NCBI GenBank assembly: GCA_008711295.1
Contig: VUYV01000044.1
Location: 1,121,201 to 1,185,200 of the forward strand
Source: Anarhynchus alexandrinus
Taxonomy: Eukaryota; Chordata; Aves; Charadriiformes; Charadriidae
Length of the DNA: 64,000 nucleotides
Direction: 5' to 3'
Shown: in pieces, positions 36,496 to 51,152 of the stretch
Numbering within the stretch: position 1 is the first letter of the stretch
How the letters are laid out: every line of letters starts with the position of its first letter
Translations under genes and position numbers: made by a program
The notes under the pieces: generated by a model
Database searches by the model: none
What the model saw: the letters and a program-made list of their open reading frames with translations, nothing else
What the model was told of the DNA's origin: nothing

Positions 36496-39400
36496 TTCTG
36501 TGTTCAGTTCTGGGGAAGCATACAATCCTTCCACTAAACAGTTGGGCTTTGTTATGGCTTTTAAAGCCTGAACTGTGCTGCGGGGTCGGATGAGTGAGCA
36601 CGTGCAGAGGGGCAATACTGAGGTAATAGCTGCTGAAGGCATGCCATTCAGGCAGCTACAAGGAACATGTTTAACAGTGGCTGTAAATCTTTTCCTTTCT
36701 TGAGTTGCCAGGTGATATACAGAGGTAAAAAAAGCCTCATTATCTCTTTCCACAAGTTAGGTTTCCTCTTTGATGTGTTACTCGTAAAGGCAGGTTACTA
36801 TGCTGTCACAAGGATCACAGTCATCGAGTTCCTTCTGCTACCCACACATGCTCACATATTACTTCTCTTTTCTGACTTTCCACATGTGCAAAAGCAAAAC
36901 TTATTGTATTGGTTTCTACATTTAACCTACATTGAATTTAATTTTAGTCACAATCCCTTTGTAATGTGGAGTTTCCCTTTTCAGTCCAATTCATGAAGAT
37001 ACACCTGTTTTCATGCGTTCACTTGCACAGACTGCCTTCACTTTAGGTAAGAAAAGAGACTCTTTGGCTTTGTACCTTCTCCAGCATCAGTCTAAGAACA
37101 CTGATCCTGCCTTTGTCAGCTGGCAGCCTGAGTGATCTGAATGATACGTATCCAAAAGTTACCCTTTTAAGAGCCGGTTTACAACATCAGCTACTGGCAA
37201 CTACACCAAATTTCTTAATTTGAAATGCGTAGTACACTCTTTACATAATTCTAGTACACATAGTTTTAATGGAACCCTCCCAATGATACTGTCTGAGTAA
37301 TTGCATGTATTGCATGTCTGCTTTGATACAGTAGTGAATCTGGCACTAGACATTACGGAGCAGATTTTTTCAGGGTTTGGGTGGAAGACAGAAGCCTGAT
37401 ACACCTTAGCTAGACTCCAGAAGATATATTTTTTTTTTCCTATCTCCAGTATGTTGGGGAAAAGCATCTTAAGGAGGAGGAATACACGAAGTCATTTCAG
37501 TGGGGAAAAAAGAGACAGAGGGAGAAAGAAGTTTATATAGTTTAGAAATCTCTGCCAAGTTGCTTGCTGTAGAAGCTTCTTCAGGCACACTTTGTAAGCA
37601 AAGATTCCTTGGACTCTAGCAGGGGACTGAACATTTTTTAAAAGATGTACAGCTTTACACTGCTGGACAGGGTTCACATTATTTACTGAGAAATGGCTGG
37701 CTGCCTGCCAAGCTGAAAAACACTCCCTTGCCAGCATTTCAGCTAAAGAAAAAACGAGGTAAAATAAATACCTCAATATTACTCTATTACAGTGTTTAGA
37801 CTCTACCCTTCAGATGGAAAAATGAAATTTATTACAACAATAAATGACCCCCTAAAGATCTGAAAACTGCCAGGGCGCTCTGTCTCTTCCTTTCTAATGA
37901 AGCTTTGCAATTTCACCAAAGTCAGAAAGTTGTGATTGTACCAATAGATCATGCCTGCGCATACATATGCAATGTTTTTAGAGGAGTGACATGCTTTAAT
38001 TGTATTTTTAATGGGAAAGATCAAATAATTCTATAAAATATGCTACAGGTCTCATGATTGATGATTTCATTTTGAACAAGGCAAATTAAAAATGAGACTG
38101 AGAGCACAGGGAATCTGTGAAATTACTGTTGCATATACAGATTTATGCATAGATCTAATACTTACATTTGTTATGGGTTCAATGTGCACGTGCCATCTTT
38201 TCTGGTTACAAGTTCATGGATCTTTTCTATTATTTGTATATTTTTAAAGTAATACCAATCAACAAAAAAGCAATTTCTGCATTCTTAAAAAATGCTTGAG
38301 GAGTTTAACACGGTTATCACTGGGAATTTTTTTCTTTTGGTGTCTGGAAGTTGTATTTCACATATACGATGCTACTACACTTGTATATTAACCAGTGGAT
38401 CTGTAATTTGCAGATGAAGAACAGAAAGGTGTGTACTCTTTAAGACTTTAAGTCGGTTCTGATTTTCACTCTTCACCAGCAGCATGCACTGGTCTAATAC
38501 TGTCTTCAGTCACACAGGGTAACTCACAAGCTGTATTTAAACATGCTACCTGTTTGAGATATAAGATAAAATAAACAGTATGGCTATAGACTAGCCCACA
38601 CAAGCATAGGTTCCTATATATTAAGAAAAGCAGGGACCATTGTGACAGCTTAACTTGATCTTCTGGTGTCTAGATATCCTGGTTATACAGCAAATCTTTC
38701 AAGCTTCACTGGTTACCACTGTCTCTACTATGATAACTGTTCAGTACCACAGATACTGAACCACAGTCACACCTGGATTTAGCTGCTAGCCTTTACTACT
38801 TAAAAACCTCTAACATAACTGCCATTTTCCTTTTTTGACTTAATATCTGGACTCAAAGCAGACCTGCATGTGTGAGATACATCTCAATATGTATAAAGCC
38901 ATATTTGGAATCTCCACGGTCTCAAGGGTAGATGACTTGAAGGTATTTGCTTATGCTAGGGAACAGAGAATATATGCAAAAGCGGAATTTCTTTTGGATT
39001 TTACTCTTCTCAGATATATGCACTGAATCTACACTAACATATACTGTCTTTATGCTGTAAATTTGTGTATAGATAACAGTTTTCCTGGGACAATGTGTGT
39101 CTGTATAAACATGTCTTTTATTGAAGGATGGGCAAGTGTTGGTCTGAAGTCAAACAGCTTTAGATATAAGTCAGATTGCCAGGTGTAAAACAGGTATTTG
39201 GCACAAATGAGACACCACAATAACACATCCTTTTTTGCACATACTCTTTCTTTAGGTAGAAAGCAAGTGTACAGTCCCATGCTGTGCTCCTCTAGCTGCT
39301 TGGCATGTTGATATAAAGCATCAGAAATAGTAAACTATTTCAATAGTTTTCTTGTTATATAAAGAAAATCTGATTAAAGAAATTATGACAGTGACATCAC

Positions 39401-42400
39401 ATGCTGCAACCTCTAATTGTACGAATCCTCAGGTTTTGCCTTTTAATTCTGTATTGGCAGAGTAGAGAAATCTGAGTGTGTATATGAAGGGGGAAGGGAC
39501 TGAGCTGCGCAGCTTCTAGGAAGCAGGAACAGCAACTGAGAAACCCACCCAGAGGTTTTCATTATATGATTCTTATGAAAGAAACTACATTGTGGGATAA
39601 ATGCCCAGGCCATTGTTTGGTTTTTAACCCATTCCTTACACAGATGAAATCCTACTAAAGTAGGCTGAAGTTTCCCAGAGTGAAAAAACATGTTTTGTTT
39701 TTTGCCAAATGATCAAAGTTTTGTTTGGAAAATCCATTGGAGCAGAGGTCTTTTTTATTAAACAGATTTTACCAGATAGGATCCTTTTTCAATATATGGT
39801 GTAATACAGTATACCAAATAATATTCTTATATCCCCAAAAGTTAGATAGCAAGTTAGTTTCATATTCCTAGCACAGCAGCTGTAAAATCATGATCCTTAC
39901 AGGCAGAATGTAAACTTAAACATTTATAATTATTTGTAGTAATATTAATTTCTATGCTGTGATAGCATAACTAAGAATAACTGCAGAAAACATAAAATTG
40001 TTGCATGTTGTTTGCAACTTAAATCTGTATGGGAACTGAGCCCTCACAAGCCAAGAGCATTGAAATCCACACATTCAAGTTTCATCCTAAAATACATAAA
40101 TCATGGTGTTCTGGTTACAGAATCACAGAAGACAATGAGCAAATGCAGTGCAAAGGGATTGCAAATAGTAACATTATCTAAAGCAGTAAGACTTTAGAAA
40201 GAAAATTCAAATTAATTCCTGCCGTTGGGTGGGTGGATTAATTTCTGGGCTTGATTTTTCTGAGTTGCAACATTTGTGATGCTTTCTTGAATTTTTTTAG
40301 CATACACTATAAATCAAAATACTTCCTCAATGAAACATTTTCATTTGTGACAGATAATTTTGCAGGAAAATTGCATGTAGGAAAACATCATTAAAAATAA
40401 AATTCCCAATCCATTTTGTATTTTATTCCTGCTGAGAGCTAGTTACCATTTGAACTTTCATCCCACTGCCTGAGCACTCTAGTTATATGTTTATTTAACC
40501 TATTTCTTAGCAGAATGCAGAGAGAACTGAATATGGAGAATTGCTTATAAATTATATTACATTCTTTTTAGTTACATCTGATGTGTTTCTCACTTTGTGA
40601 TTGCAACAGGCAAAATTTACTGTGGACAAAATAGAACAGGCACATAAAAATAAATCACCTATTCTGTATTTCCTTCTGTATGACTGTAAAACTCAAAAGT
40701 CAGCTCCCCGTTTTTATCAACTGCTGTTAAAGTGAGGCTGCAGTGGGGGTTTCTAAGAACTGTGGTCAACTGACCTAGTTGTAAAACCAGAAAATATGGA
40801 TTATGTCTGGTTGCATATGCATTTTTAGATTACACTCTTTTATTACTTGAAGAATGAATCTAGAAGTCAGTCCTTCTGGTTTTTTGTGCAACACATTTTA
40901 ATGTGTAAAACACCCTTTTAATGTTGGGTAATAGAGAGTAATACATTTGAAGCATAATCTAAAGGTTTTGACAGATGATATTTCAGATTTTCTGGAAAAC
41001 AGCAACACAGATAGCAGTATTGACTGTTTGCTGGATTTTAGTCCATTTCAGTCTAGAGTTCATATGTCTTATCTCCCGGTTGCTCTGTTATGTGCAGCTT
41101 TATGATTTATGTATTTATCTGAATATAATCTTTTGATAGTAACAAAGGCTCAGTATAACTAACTGCCAAAAATCTCTTCGGTGCTTTTCCTCAATTTTGC
41201 CATGACATTTAAGACTTGGTCAATCCAAGACAAGCTCTATTTGTTTAATTTCCATCTTGTTTGTTCCTTATAATAAAGTCAGGTTCTTTCTATCTCAGAT
41301 AAGGTTAAAGGAGAAGTCCCAGTTGTACTAAAGACAACTGGAATCTTCTGCTGGAGAACTTGTGTATGTTCTTCTGTGTTAGAAAAATAAAATTTTGTAT
41401 AGGATTTTCATTTCTTTCTCCTGCTTCCCCAAATTTTTGTTTATCCCCAGTATGCAACAGGATCCTTTTGTAGTTCACAAATTTATGCTGCTGTATAAAC
41501 AATAAACACATAAGCTAGCATCATAACCAGAGAAATCCACATGTGTTTTATTTGTTACCTGGAAAAATCATCAGACTCCTTTAAGTCTTCCCTGGAGACA
41601 TCACTTTCTGATGCTTTAAAAGAGTTTAGGCACATTTTCTTCTGGCGTGGGGATGATCTGATTTTCAATGGATTTATTTGGACATTGCATGTTCCATTTT
41701 ACTCATTCATTCTAATCTTCATAGCACCTGTTGATTTGAGAGACAATGAAAAAGCATAGAATACAAAACAGTATGAAAAGAAGGACAAAAGAAGAGCAAA
41801 ATATGAATGAGGGGAAAAAAATGAGAAAGTCTGTCAAAAGAAATAGAATCTTTACATTTGCTTATTCCTTGCCTACCATGTAATGTCATTACCTACATTT
41901 ATGCAAGGTCACTGCAAACTGTGAATGAGCTAAATGATAACATTTCTGCTTACATTGAATTGGTGGTGGAAAATTAAGCTCCAGATAAATTGCTGAATAT
42001 GGGACTCAATCTTTTAACAGCCTGGTTTTTGACAAGAGTCTTCTATAAGTACTAACTGCCATAAAATTGACTTTAGTAGGAAAAAAAAAATATACTATAT
42101 CCTGGCCTGTGTGCTGGCTCCTTTGCACTAAAAGGATCTACAAAGCTTTCCTAAGTTGGCAGCTGAGATTTCTCCTGCAAGAGGGAATCCCTTGCTGAGG
42201 TAGAGCTGGCTTACAGCCAGCTTGGCTTCCATCTGTGCCAACTGGTATTAAGAAAGAGATCTGGAATATTGACCTTTAAAATTGAACCTCCCATAGAAAT
42301 ACAGAGACTTGCACTATTTTTTTTTAACTAGGTCTGAATCTTCATGGCTCATCTTCTCCCTGTGCATATGTCCTAAGCGTGTATTTATATGCTGTGCATA

Positions 42401-43991
42401 TTAAAGGACTCTTTCAGTGGAGTTGTGATTTTGCAGGATTTAATAGGTTAAATTTTTTTAGAGTATTTATCTTTTCTCTTTGTGAAGAGTCATTTCTCTC
42501 TTTATGTGAATAATTGACTATTACTATGAAGAAACTGGGTGCATTTCCTTTGGGAAAACTCATGCTGATTCCAGGTAGAAAGTTGTTTACAGTTCCTTTT
42601 CCAAGCCCTATCCATCTTAATATTTTATTCATAATAGCTGTCGTCTATTACAAAGTGTTGATTGAGGCACAATGAAAAGTAAGTAGGTTTGTTTTGTTTT
42701 GGGTTTTTTTTACGTAGGAATTTAATGACAAATTCAAATTCCTTTGTTTTGAACCCATATCCTGGTATCTGAGCCCACAAATATACAAAATAATAATCTT
42801 AACATCCTTAGGTTAGGTGTATGATCCAGAGGTACATAAAACTGACAAAATCAAAGAGCTTTGTTTGAAAAATATAAGTACGAAAGCTTTCACTTGTATT
42901 ATTAATATCTTATGTGAGGAGCAGAAAGCACATTAGAGTTCATGAGTTTACTACTATATATGTAAAGGGAGTCATTGTTACAACAGATAACGTAAAAGAT
43001 TGCAACAACCGGTTACATAATAGTGTGTAATTTATCCTTTATAATTGCTTCCTGTTTTGACATAAAGAACTGAATAATTTGTTATCCTGCAATACATATA
43101 GTTTTGTTTTAAAGCTTCTTTGATATTTTTAACTGACAAACATTGAGCACTTTTATTTTACCAGCGGCAGTCAACCTGAGTATGTGCAGGCAAACTGTTA
43201 ACGTGACTGTTAAGTTGCTGCAGGTAACAAGTTTGAGAATTTGAAGTGTTTGTGTGTATTTGTCATTGAGATTCAGAAGACATTTTGAGGTGGCATTTTC
43301 AAGTACCAGCTGTTGTGAAATATGTCTCCTTTGTAAGTGTAAACCTGTGTCCCTCCAGCTAGGAGATAGCAATGGAGAGAATTCTCAGCTGTAGATGACC
43401 CCCAAATAAGAGCTTTCTAAACTGGTTTTCTAAACTACACTTATTTACTAGACTAGTACATTCCTCAAAAACATTCTCAATAGCTCTCAGGTTTCACTTG
43501 CCATCCCGATGTCATATCAAGAGCCACTTCACTGCCATGGGACTGTTCAGTAGTGACTTTGCATCAATGTGTTAGAACCACACTAAGAATTTTCCTGATG
43601 GTATAGCACTGGCACTGTAGTAGCACTAGAGCTAAATTTGGTCAGTGCAGCTATGGTAGAGATAAATTTCAGTTCAAATAATTTAACTTGGAATTACCAG
43701 CTTTTTCTTTCATAGTTGAGTCCCTGGCATTCCTGTACTCTATCCTAGCTTGTAGGTTAGTGGTTTGCTAATAATCTTTCAGTATCCCCAGCTGAGCCAT
43801 TTAATTACACTTCTTGCTCCCTGATGGCCAGTCTGGCCAGACTGTTGAGAATGGACTCACATATTAGTGTATTTTGTTCTATAAATATCTTATGATGTTA
43901 TTTCATTGTAACATGGATAAATTAATTTGTTCTGTAGATGTATCTAGTATGAAAGGTAGAAAGGTTATGGCATATTATACTTGAGATGTTT

Positions 43992-44035
43992 GGGCCAGAT
44001 CCTCAGCTCCTGAATGTTGATGTAGCTTCATTTAT
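43992..44035. repeat. Possible remnant of an old palindromic DNA-transposon-like repeat
   Basis: GGGCCAGATCCTCAGCTCCTG, followed by a segment with a diverged TGTAGCTTCATT, resembles the arm of a repeat common in reptile and bird genomes, in which the arm recurs as an inverted copy ending CTGAGGATCTGGCCC. The opposite arm was not found nearby, so only a half copy can be claimed. Confidence 0.35.
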
Positions 44036-47000
44036 ACAACGTACCTTTTCCTGATCTATGTTGTATTTTTTTTCTATTCCAGCTTAAATTCAGACACTGG
44101 TAATGTTATTGCTTATGGTTTGGGCTTTGATGTATTCTGGTAATAGAGGTGAAGAATTTTTTCACTTCTTACTAATCCCTGAGGCATCTTATCCTTAATG
44201 ACATGTTAAGTGAAACCCAAAATGCCAAGGACCAAATCTGGATGTTGTGGAAGATAAAAATCTTTTAGACATATCAGTGTAGAATAATTTTGTAGCAGAG
44301 CTGTAGGGCAGGAAAAGGGAGTGCTCCTGTATAGAAATATTAATTTAAAAAAGGAATAAATTTGGACTTCTTTTACAGACTGTTTTAGAACTTTCATAAT
44401 TATTTCCAAGTACAGGAACAAACATATTTTGCCATTAACCTGGACAGCACTTTGTGCAGAGAAGTCCTTGTAACCCTAGCTAGAGCTAATATGGCCCATT
44501 TCCAGGTACTTAATGGAAGAGTTCTTACTGTTCACTACAGGTGTGTTTGTAGTTTATATTTATTGGTTTTTGTACTGGTCCAAATTTTAAAAATCATTAC
44601 GTATTAATTGTGGGCGTAGATAAGCGTCTTCTAATTAACCAGTCAAAACCTGTAGAAACTTGTAGAAAAAAGGGGGGCTATGGTAATGATTTTTTTTATA
44701 CTGCCTTCTGTCTTTCACATAAAGACATGACCTGCTCCTTAATATATCCTGCCAGTCCTTTGAATTAAAGATGTCTTTGTAGTTTTAAGGTGATTTTAAA
44801 TGTCCCAATCCATTAAAATATTTATCATTAACATTCCAGCCAAATAGTCCTCTTTATGGTTAAAATAGTTTAAAATGTTGCCTAATGCACCCAGAAGGGT
44901 AACTGCACTGTGCATTTCATCTTTGTCAAGTCTTAAATTCTGTGTATTATTCTTTGCAATTATACAGCCAGCAGCCTGTTATATTCCCTTTGCAGAGCTG
45001 TTTGATTGAGAGGAAATGAAAATGAAAGGGAGAGATTGAATTTTTGGATTAATACTAGCTACAGATCATCTGTGTTGTTTTAAAAAAAAAAATCCTGATA
45101 TGTGGGTTAAGAGGTTGAACGTGCGGTATGGAATTGTTTATTTGAGGCTGTAGGATCAAATCAGTTTGACCCCAGCTGGTTGCATCCAATGATTGTTAGT
45201 ATTTGGTAATCTTTGGGAAACAAACTAATGGGAAAATGACTGTATAATAAAGAGCTGAACCAAGCTGTCTTTGAACTTCTTATGTTCTGTTTCAAAGGAA
45301 AAAAAACTATGTCAGGGATGGAGCTAGAGCTTACTGAGCTCCAGTGTTCACAATGTCCAAAATGTTGAGCAGACAACTTATATGCTAATAGGATTTTGTA
45401 TATGGAATACGAACCCATTTCCCAAAAAAGTACATGTTTAAGTAGAATCATAAATTAAATTTTAAAAAATCTGTAACAAAAGCATATATTTGGTATGCCC
45501 AATAAGGAAGAGGGCAGGAATATTTGTTTGCTGATCAAATATCAGTTTTTATTGGGCAAATATGTATTTACATTTGTAATTCCTTTGATGTAAGTGATGT
45601 AAGTCCCAGACAAGTCCAAGATTGATTTTCAGTTTCTCCAAATATTTGGATTTATAACATTTGTTTGTAAATTATCTACCAACTTTGTAATAGGAAAGAT
45701 ACAAAGCACAAGGGAGATCTTGTGTGTATGGCATGTGTGTACATGTTTTTGTGAAAAACTCTGTAAGTTTAAAAAGCAGCTAATGTAGTGCAAGAGCTAC
45801 AAGATGAGTGGATGACATCATTGTGCTGGAAAAGATTTTGAGAAATTGTGTGAAAACATCAAAGGATAGAGAAGAAGATGAATGCTGAACAGGTTTCAGG
45901 TTTATTTGATTATATTTGTGACTTTTTCAAATTTCTTTAAAAACGTGCTGAGTTTTGCTGTTCTGCTAGCAGTTCAAGACCAAATAACCATGCTTTAATT
46001 GTAGGCTTTGTTGTTGCCATTCTACTGACTTAGTGCAGAGGCATTTATCAATCTAAGGTTTGAAATTAACTTCAAAATGCAAAAAGGACAGTTTAACCCA
46101 GGGAAAAGGAGCCTGTAAGCATATTTTCTGACATAAAAGGAATGTTGGGATCTGAATCATATTGGGAAGATGGTTAAATGCCTAGAAAGAAATTGCCGGA
46201 TATGATGTTATGCAGCTTGAAAATCTTCTGGAATTCATTTGAAAGGATTCATTTTCTGTAGCATTATTTTTTTGAGAGATTTTTTTATGACAGCTGATTT
46301 ACTTCAGTTTATAACATTAAATTACAATGTAACACTTTACTAACATGAGCAGAAATATTATAACTACAGTTATGGTTTATAACTTGAAAAGTTCAAGCAG
46401 TATTGCAAAGAAACATGAATTATTATCCTTGATCTGTTGCTTACTCCTCATTCCTTTCCCTAGCCTTTAAATCAAATCCCTCAGACCTAACCTCTTTATC
46501 TCCCATCCCCCAAATCATGACAATATGTTCCAGCAATCATCCCAGATGTGTACAGTACTCAGAAATTAAACTGTGACATTTTGGATCATTGCCATAAAAT
46601 AATGTCAGACTTTAGGATGAAGATTCTTCATAATTTTGAAAACAAAACAAACCTGAGAACTTCATGATTGGATCTTCCAATTTGGTCCCAACACCTAAGT
46701 AAGTTACCACATATTCAAACTATATTGGTAATTTCTCTGCTTGATTGTTATCTTTTTGGATCAAGAATCTTGTCTTGCTATATGCCTGTATAATAATCAG
46801 CATAATACCAGCTACATACCATTCTGCTCAGCTAATGTGATGAATTTGATTTCTTTTATCTGTTCATCTTTTTCTGGGTGAAAACTGGAAACATGGATCA
46901 TAATCTGTATCTACCAGCAAAAAAAACCCACCCAAACCCTCAACAGTAGTATCTTGTTTATAACTTTACATGGCCCAGAGCATAGAAGTCAAGATTGCGA

Positions 47001-49382
47001 TGGTATAGTTTAAGGCAAGAAGAAACTGGATCTTGGCTGAAGACAACAAAAGGCCTGGCATGCCAAGCTGTAGCTTTGCTAAAAATCTGGGTAATACTGC
47101 TTCTTGCTCTTAATGGATGGGCAAAGTCTCTCCAGCCCCCAGCCCCCCCAGTGTCATTTTGCTGATGCTTATGCTGCCTTTCAAAAAATCAATGAGTGAC
47201 TGCAATGTGCTACCTTTGTAGAATACATTCCCAGTAGGACACCAGTGCTCTACCAGTTACAGCTTCTCCTTTACTATTTTAATTTTTTATTTCAAAGGAA
47301 GTGAAACTTCCACCTATTCACCCATACTCAGAGTTTTCTTGCTCATGTATTGCCACAAAGTCTATGTTGCCTACTGACCGGTGTCCCCCACAAAACTGTG
47401 TGCCATCTAAATCAGTTTTTGTTGATTGATGTCACTCACCTCTTTGAAATGATCCTTGTGAGTGCTGAGATTTGTCTTATTGTATTGTATGCTATTGAAT
47501 CACATTGAAACCTGTAGCAAAAAAAAAAAAGTAATGAAAATATATGTCTGCTCTGCAGCTGAGGTTTTGATGTCTTTAACATTTGCATTTATCATGAAGT
47601 TTATAGACAATGCTGTGTATCTATGTAGTATATTGGACAGATTCATTCCCTAAATCAATAGGAAAACTGAAAAACTCAGGGTAATACTATCAAGCTATAC
47701 TTCATACCACAGCTTAATTTGTTATGGTGCGTGATCAGAAGAGTAAGCTTTGAAGAACTGCTTGGCTCTTGCAGTTGTTAACTGATAAATATTAGCTAAT
47801 GCAGTTAAAGATTTTGTCCTACTTAGAATCAAATGCTGGTATTTCTGCCCCTTTCTGTTTCAGTGGCCGAGATGTAGCTGTCTCATCTGAATTCCTTATC
47901 TTTGCTTTCTGCTAAAAAGTTGGAAAAGAATATAATTTCTGTCCCTCATATGTTACCTACTGTTATAAGTTCTCATAGTTTAAGAAATACGAATAACTCT
48001 TTCCTTACTAGTTTAAGGTATTTTCAGTGTGTCAGTGACATATCACATTATGTTAAGTGATTTGAAAGTGTGTGGCATCTGAAAATCTTGCACAAGTTTA
48101 CTATTTTCATTTTGTGCGTAGAGCTTCAGCTGGTACAGTCAGCAGGGCTGTCAAAAGGGCTATGATGCTTTTTGTTTTTTCTTAAAGATTTTTACTTTTA
48201 GTTTATAGTCTTAATGGCTTTCAAAATATATTCTGAAGTAGCAGGTTCTTTTATGGTCTCCTCCTTAAGCTGTTGCACACTAGATTTGCTCTATAGGCTT
48301 GTGTAGCACAGCTGAAATTCTGAAGAAATTTTTGTTACTGCTAAAATACAAATGATTTTACATTTTACATACATCATTGGCTTCATCATTGCAATTAAGT
48401 GATGTCACCTATGTAATTTATTATAGTCTTCTTACTCAGTGCCTAGATTTTTCACTTGATATGTCTGGGAATAGTTAATGTATTAGAGACGGCTGTCATA
48501 TTTGGCTGATATTGGACAAATCAGTCATTTTTCCAGCTTTTCAGCAGAGGTAATTAGTCTGTATGGAGTGCAACATTACTAGCTTTAGCACCTGACCTCA
48601 TTCAAGCATTTCTGCAGAGCTGTGCATTGTATTACAGTGACATACATTTAGGAAGGCATTTCATTGTGAAACTAAAACCAGTTTTCCTCACAGGGTTCAA
48701 GTAATGTTCTCAGTCATGATTTAAGGAATGTGAGGGAATTGATGTATAGTGTTGTGAAACTTCTGACACATGCTGGTTTTTGCCCTTTATATTGTGTAGT
48801 ATAATGAGGTCACAACTTTCATCATAATATTAATAAATGTGAGATTTTACTAAAATAGAGGTAAAATGTGCAACTATAACACAATATGTATTACTGACCA
48901 GAAGTTTTCGAGTTGATTTCCAAGTTAGAAAAGTGGGCAATTAGTGCAACGTTGCCATACATGTCAGTAGATGTGAAACTGAAGCTGCTTATAGTGGATT
49001 TTTATCAAATCCAGAGGGCAGAATAAAAATTTTGTAAACCAACAGAAATTACAGCCCAGAGTGTGTTTTCTATAGCCAGCCATGTTTGGTTTTGTTTGAA
49101 AGAGCTACTGAGAAATCCCTTAACTGATGACTCTGTTTCAGGGTCCATTGAGTTACTTCATTGGAAGGAAACTGCAAGAATGAACCTCATAACCTCTACT
49201 ACAAAGCAAGGCAGTATGCTGTCATCTTTTCCAAATAGCAGAATTTTTGTGTGTGACTGTGTTGCTTCATCATGTCTTTCCGAGAAAATACATTTGCTTC
49301 TGACATTGAGTGCATCTTAAATAAGCCTTCAAGCCATCTCAAAGAAATTCAGAAATATTCAGGAATGATTACTTGGTTCATC

Positions 49383-49405
49383 TATATATATATATATACA
49401 CACAC
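49383..49405. repeat. (TA)8(CA)3 compound microsatellite
   Basis: Eight TA units run directly into CA units. A compound dinucleotide repeat, likely polymorphic. Confidence 0.9.
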
Positions 49406-50733
49406 TCTGGGGATTACTTTTTTCATTACATCTTTTTGGACATTGAAAAGAAGATATAACTGGAGACTGACAATTCAAAGATCATTAGGTCCAGGTTCTG
49501 GCCAGTCTGGGGTGTCAAAATATCTCCAAGTGGAAGCGGGAACAGCCAGTTCATAAATTTATAGCACTCTGATCTGCCTTTGAGCTAGACAGTTTTTCGG
49601 ACATTCCTGGTGTTCAGGAAGATTTGCATCAGATCTCCTCATCTCAACATCTCCTTTGCTCAGAAACCATAGGGAGCCTTTGTATTGTTGCCCTAAAGGA
49701 ATTCAGGCATTCTCCTCCTTTCCCTTGCACCTCAACTCTTTGTCACCAGCATGGCCATAGGCAGAAGCTGTGGTGGATGCAGATCCTCTTCAAAAGGTCA
49801 TTCCATTTCTACTGCTTCATCATTCTTTCTGCTTCTTTCAGGGCTCAGTCATTATGGTTTAGAGCGTGAGTCTTCCTCTGTTCTTTGCTGCTTTCTCCAT
49901 GCCTTTCTAGTTGTACACATACCTTCTACCCTGAAAATTGACCTTCTGCTCTGATACGCATAGTTCCAAAATTAAGCCTTTCTGCTGTTTTTCCCCCAGC
50001 TATAACCCGATCGGCAATATCATGCCATCAAAGAGGCTATATAATGCCAATATTCTGACAGTATTCTGTCAATCCCAAGTACCTTTTGCACTGTGAAGTA
50101 AATGAGTGAGCAGCATCTATTTGCTGTATCAGTCTGTGTGTGATTACCAAGGAGAGTTAATGCACTATTTTCTTTTCCCCGTAGGATGCTAGTGATCTCT
50201 GTTTCACATAAGTATCCTCTAGGGAATGTTGCTGTTTAAACCACAGCCTCAGATTCTTGGTTGGAAAAGTGACAAGGATATGTATAGCAGCACTGGTTTT
50301 GATTCCCAAGGGGTATGGTTGTCATCATTAAGGCTACTGATTATATGCCTTTTTCTTTCAGATTTTTATTCATCACCATAGCATTCACTCTCCATTTGTC
50401 TGACATTTTTAGTGTTTGAGAAGAACACAGAAACTATAGAAAGTCTTGCAATTATAGTGTCAGAAGTCAGTTTCAGATATGCAGTCTGAATTTTAAAATG
50501 CATTGTGTCACTGAGCAAATTATTTGCTAAATGTCATGAGCTAGGTCCTTAATTAAAGTCTGAGCAAAGCTATCTCTTGGTGCTAAAGACTTGCTTCAGC
50601 TGTGGCACTAGCTGTGATATCTAGAAAGACACCCTATTTACTTGGGGTGGTGCTTCGATCTGTGTTTGAGAGAGTAAGAAATTGGGATTGCTACTCTTAG
50701 TTACATTTGCATTTGTAACTAAAACGCTGTGTT

Positions 50734-50755
50734 CTACAAGTGATCTACAAGTGAT
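50734..50755. repeat. Perfect 11-bp tandem duplication
   Basis: The unit CTACAAGTGAT occurs twice in a row without mismatch. Probably a recent replication-slippage event. Confidence 0.9.
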
Positions 50756-50867
50756 CGGATACACTTGCTATGTCCAGCTAAGCCTGTAAGTTCTGCCTAA
50801 TTGCAGTAAGAAAATAGAGAGAAAATTAAAAAGGTACCTGCAGAGTATCAAAGTGACTGGAAGATAT

Positions 50868-51152
50868 AGAATCATAGAATAGTTTGGGTTGGAAGGGACC
50901 TTTAAAGGCCGTCGAGTGCAACCCCCCTGCAATGAGCAGCTACATCTTCGACTAGATCAGGTTTCTCAGAGCACGGTCCAACCTGACCTTGAATGATTCC
51001 AGGGATGGGGCATCTACTACCTCTCTGAGCAACCTGGGCCAGTGTTTCACCACCCTCATTGTGAAAAATTTCTTTCTTATATCTAGTCTAAATCTACCCT
51101 CTTTTAGTTTAAAGCCATTACGCTTTGTCCTATCACAACAGACCCTGCTAGT
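50868..51152 (-). mobile_element. CR1 LINE, 5'-truncated 3' end
   Basis: The plus strand shows the antisense of a CR1 3' end, starting with TAGAATCATAGAATAG, the antisense of the terminal octamer repeats, followed by GTTTGGGTTGGAAGGGACC. The minus-strand frame at 50952-51194 carries NGFKLKEGRFRLDIRKKFF, VVKHWPRL and DAPSLESFK, the end of the CR1 reverse transcriptase protein. It breaks off near CAGACCCTGCTAG, about 285 bp, so it is heavily 5'-truncated. Of the three younger copies it retains the clearest terminal repeat units. Confidence 0.95.

Larger units (their letters stand above)
32396..50867. other. Long AT-rich stretch right of the CpG island, no gene recognised
   Basis: About 18.5 kb without an identifiable gene. 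It contains old repeat remnants (34.5, 36.4 and 44.0 kb), a TA/CA microsatellite at 49383-49405, and four plus-strand splice-bounded segments (36014-36081, 36985-37046, 43165-43223 and an acceptor before 44083) that join in frame but match no protein I know. Base composition is that of intergenic or intronic bird DNA. Confidence 0.45.
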
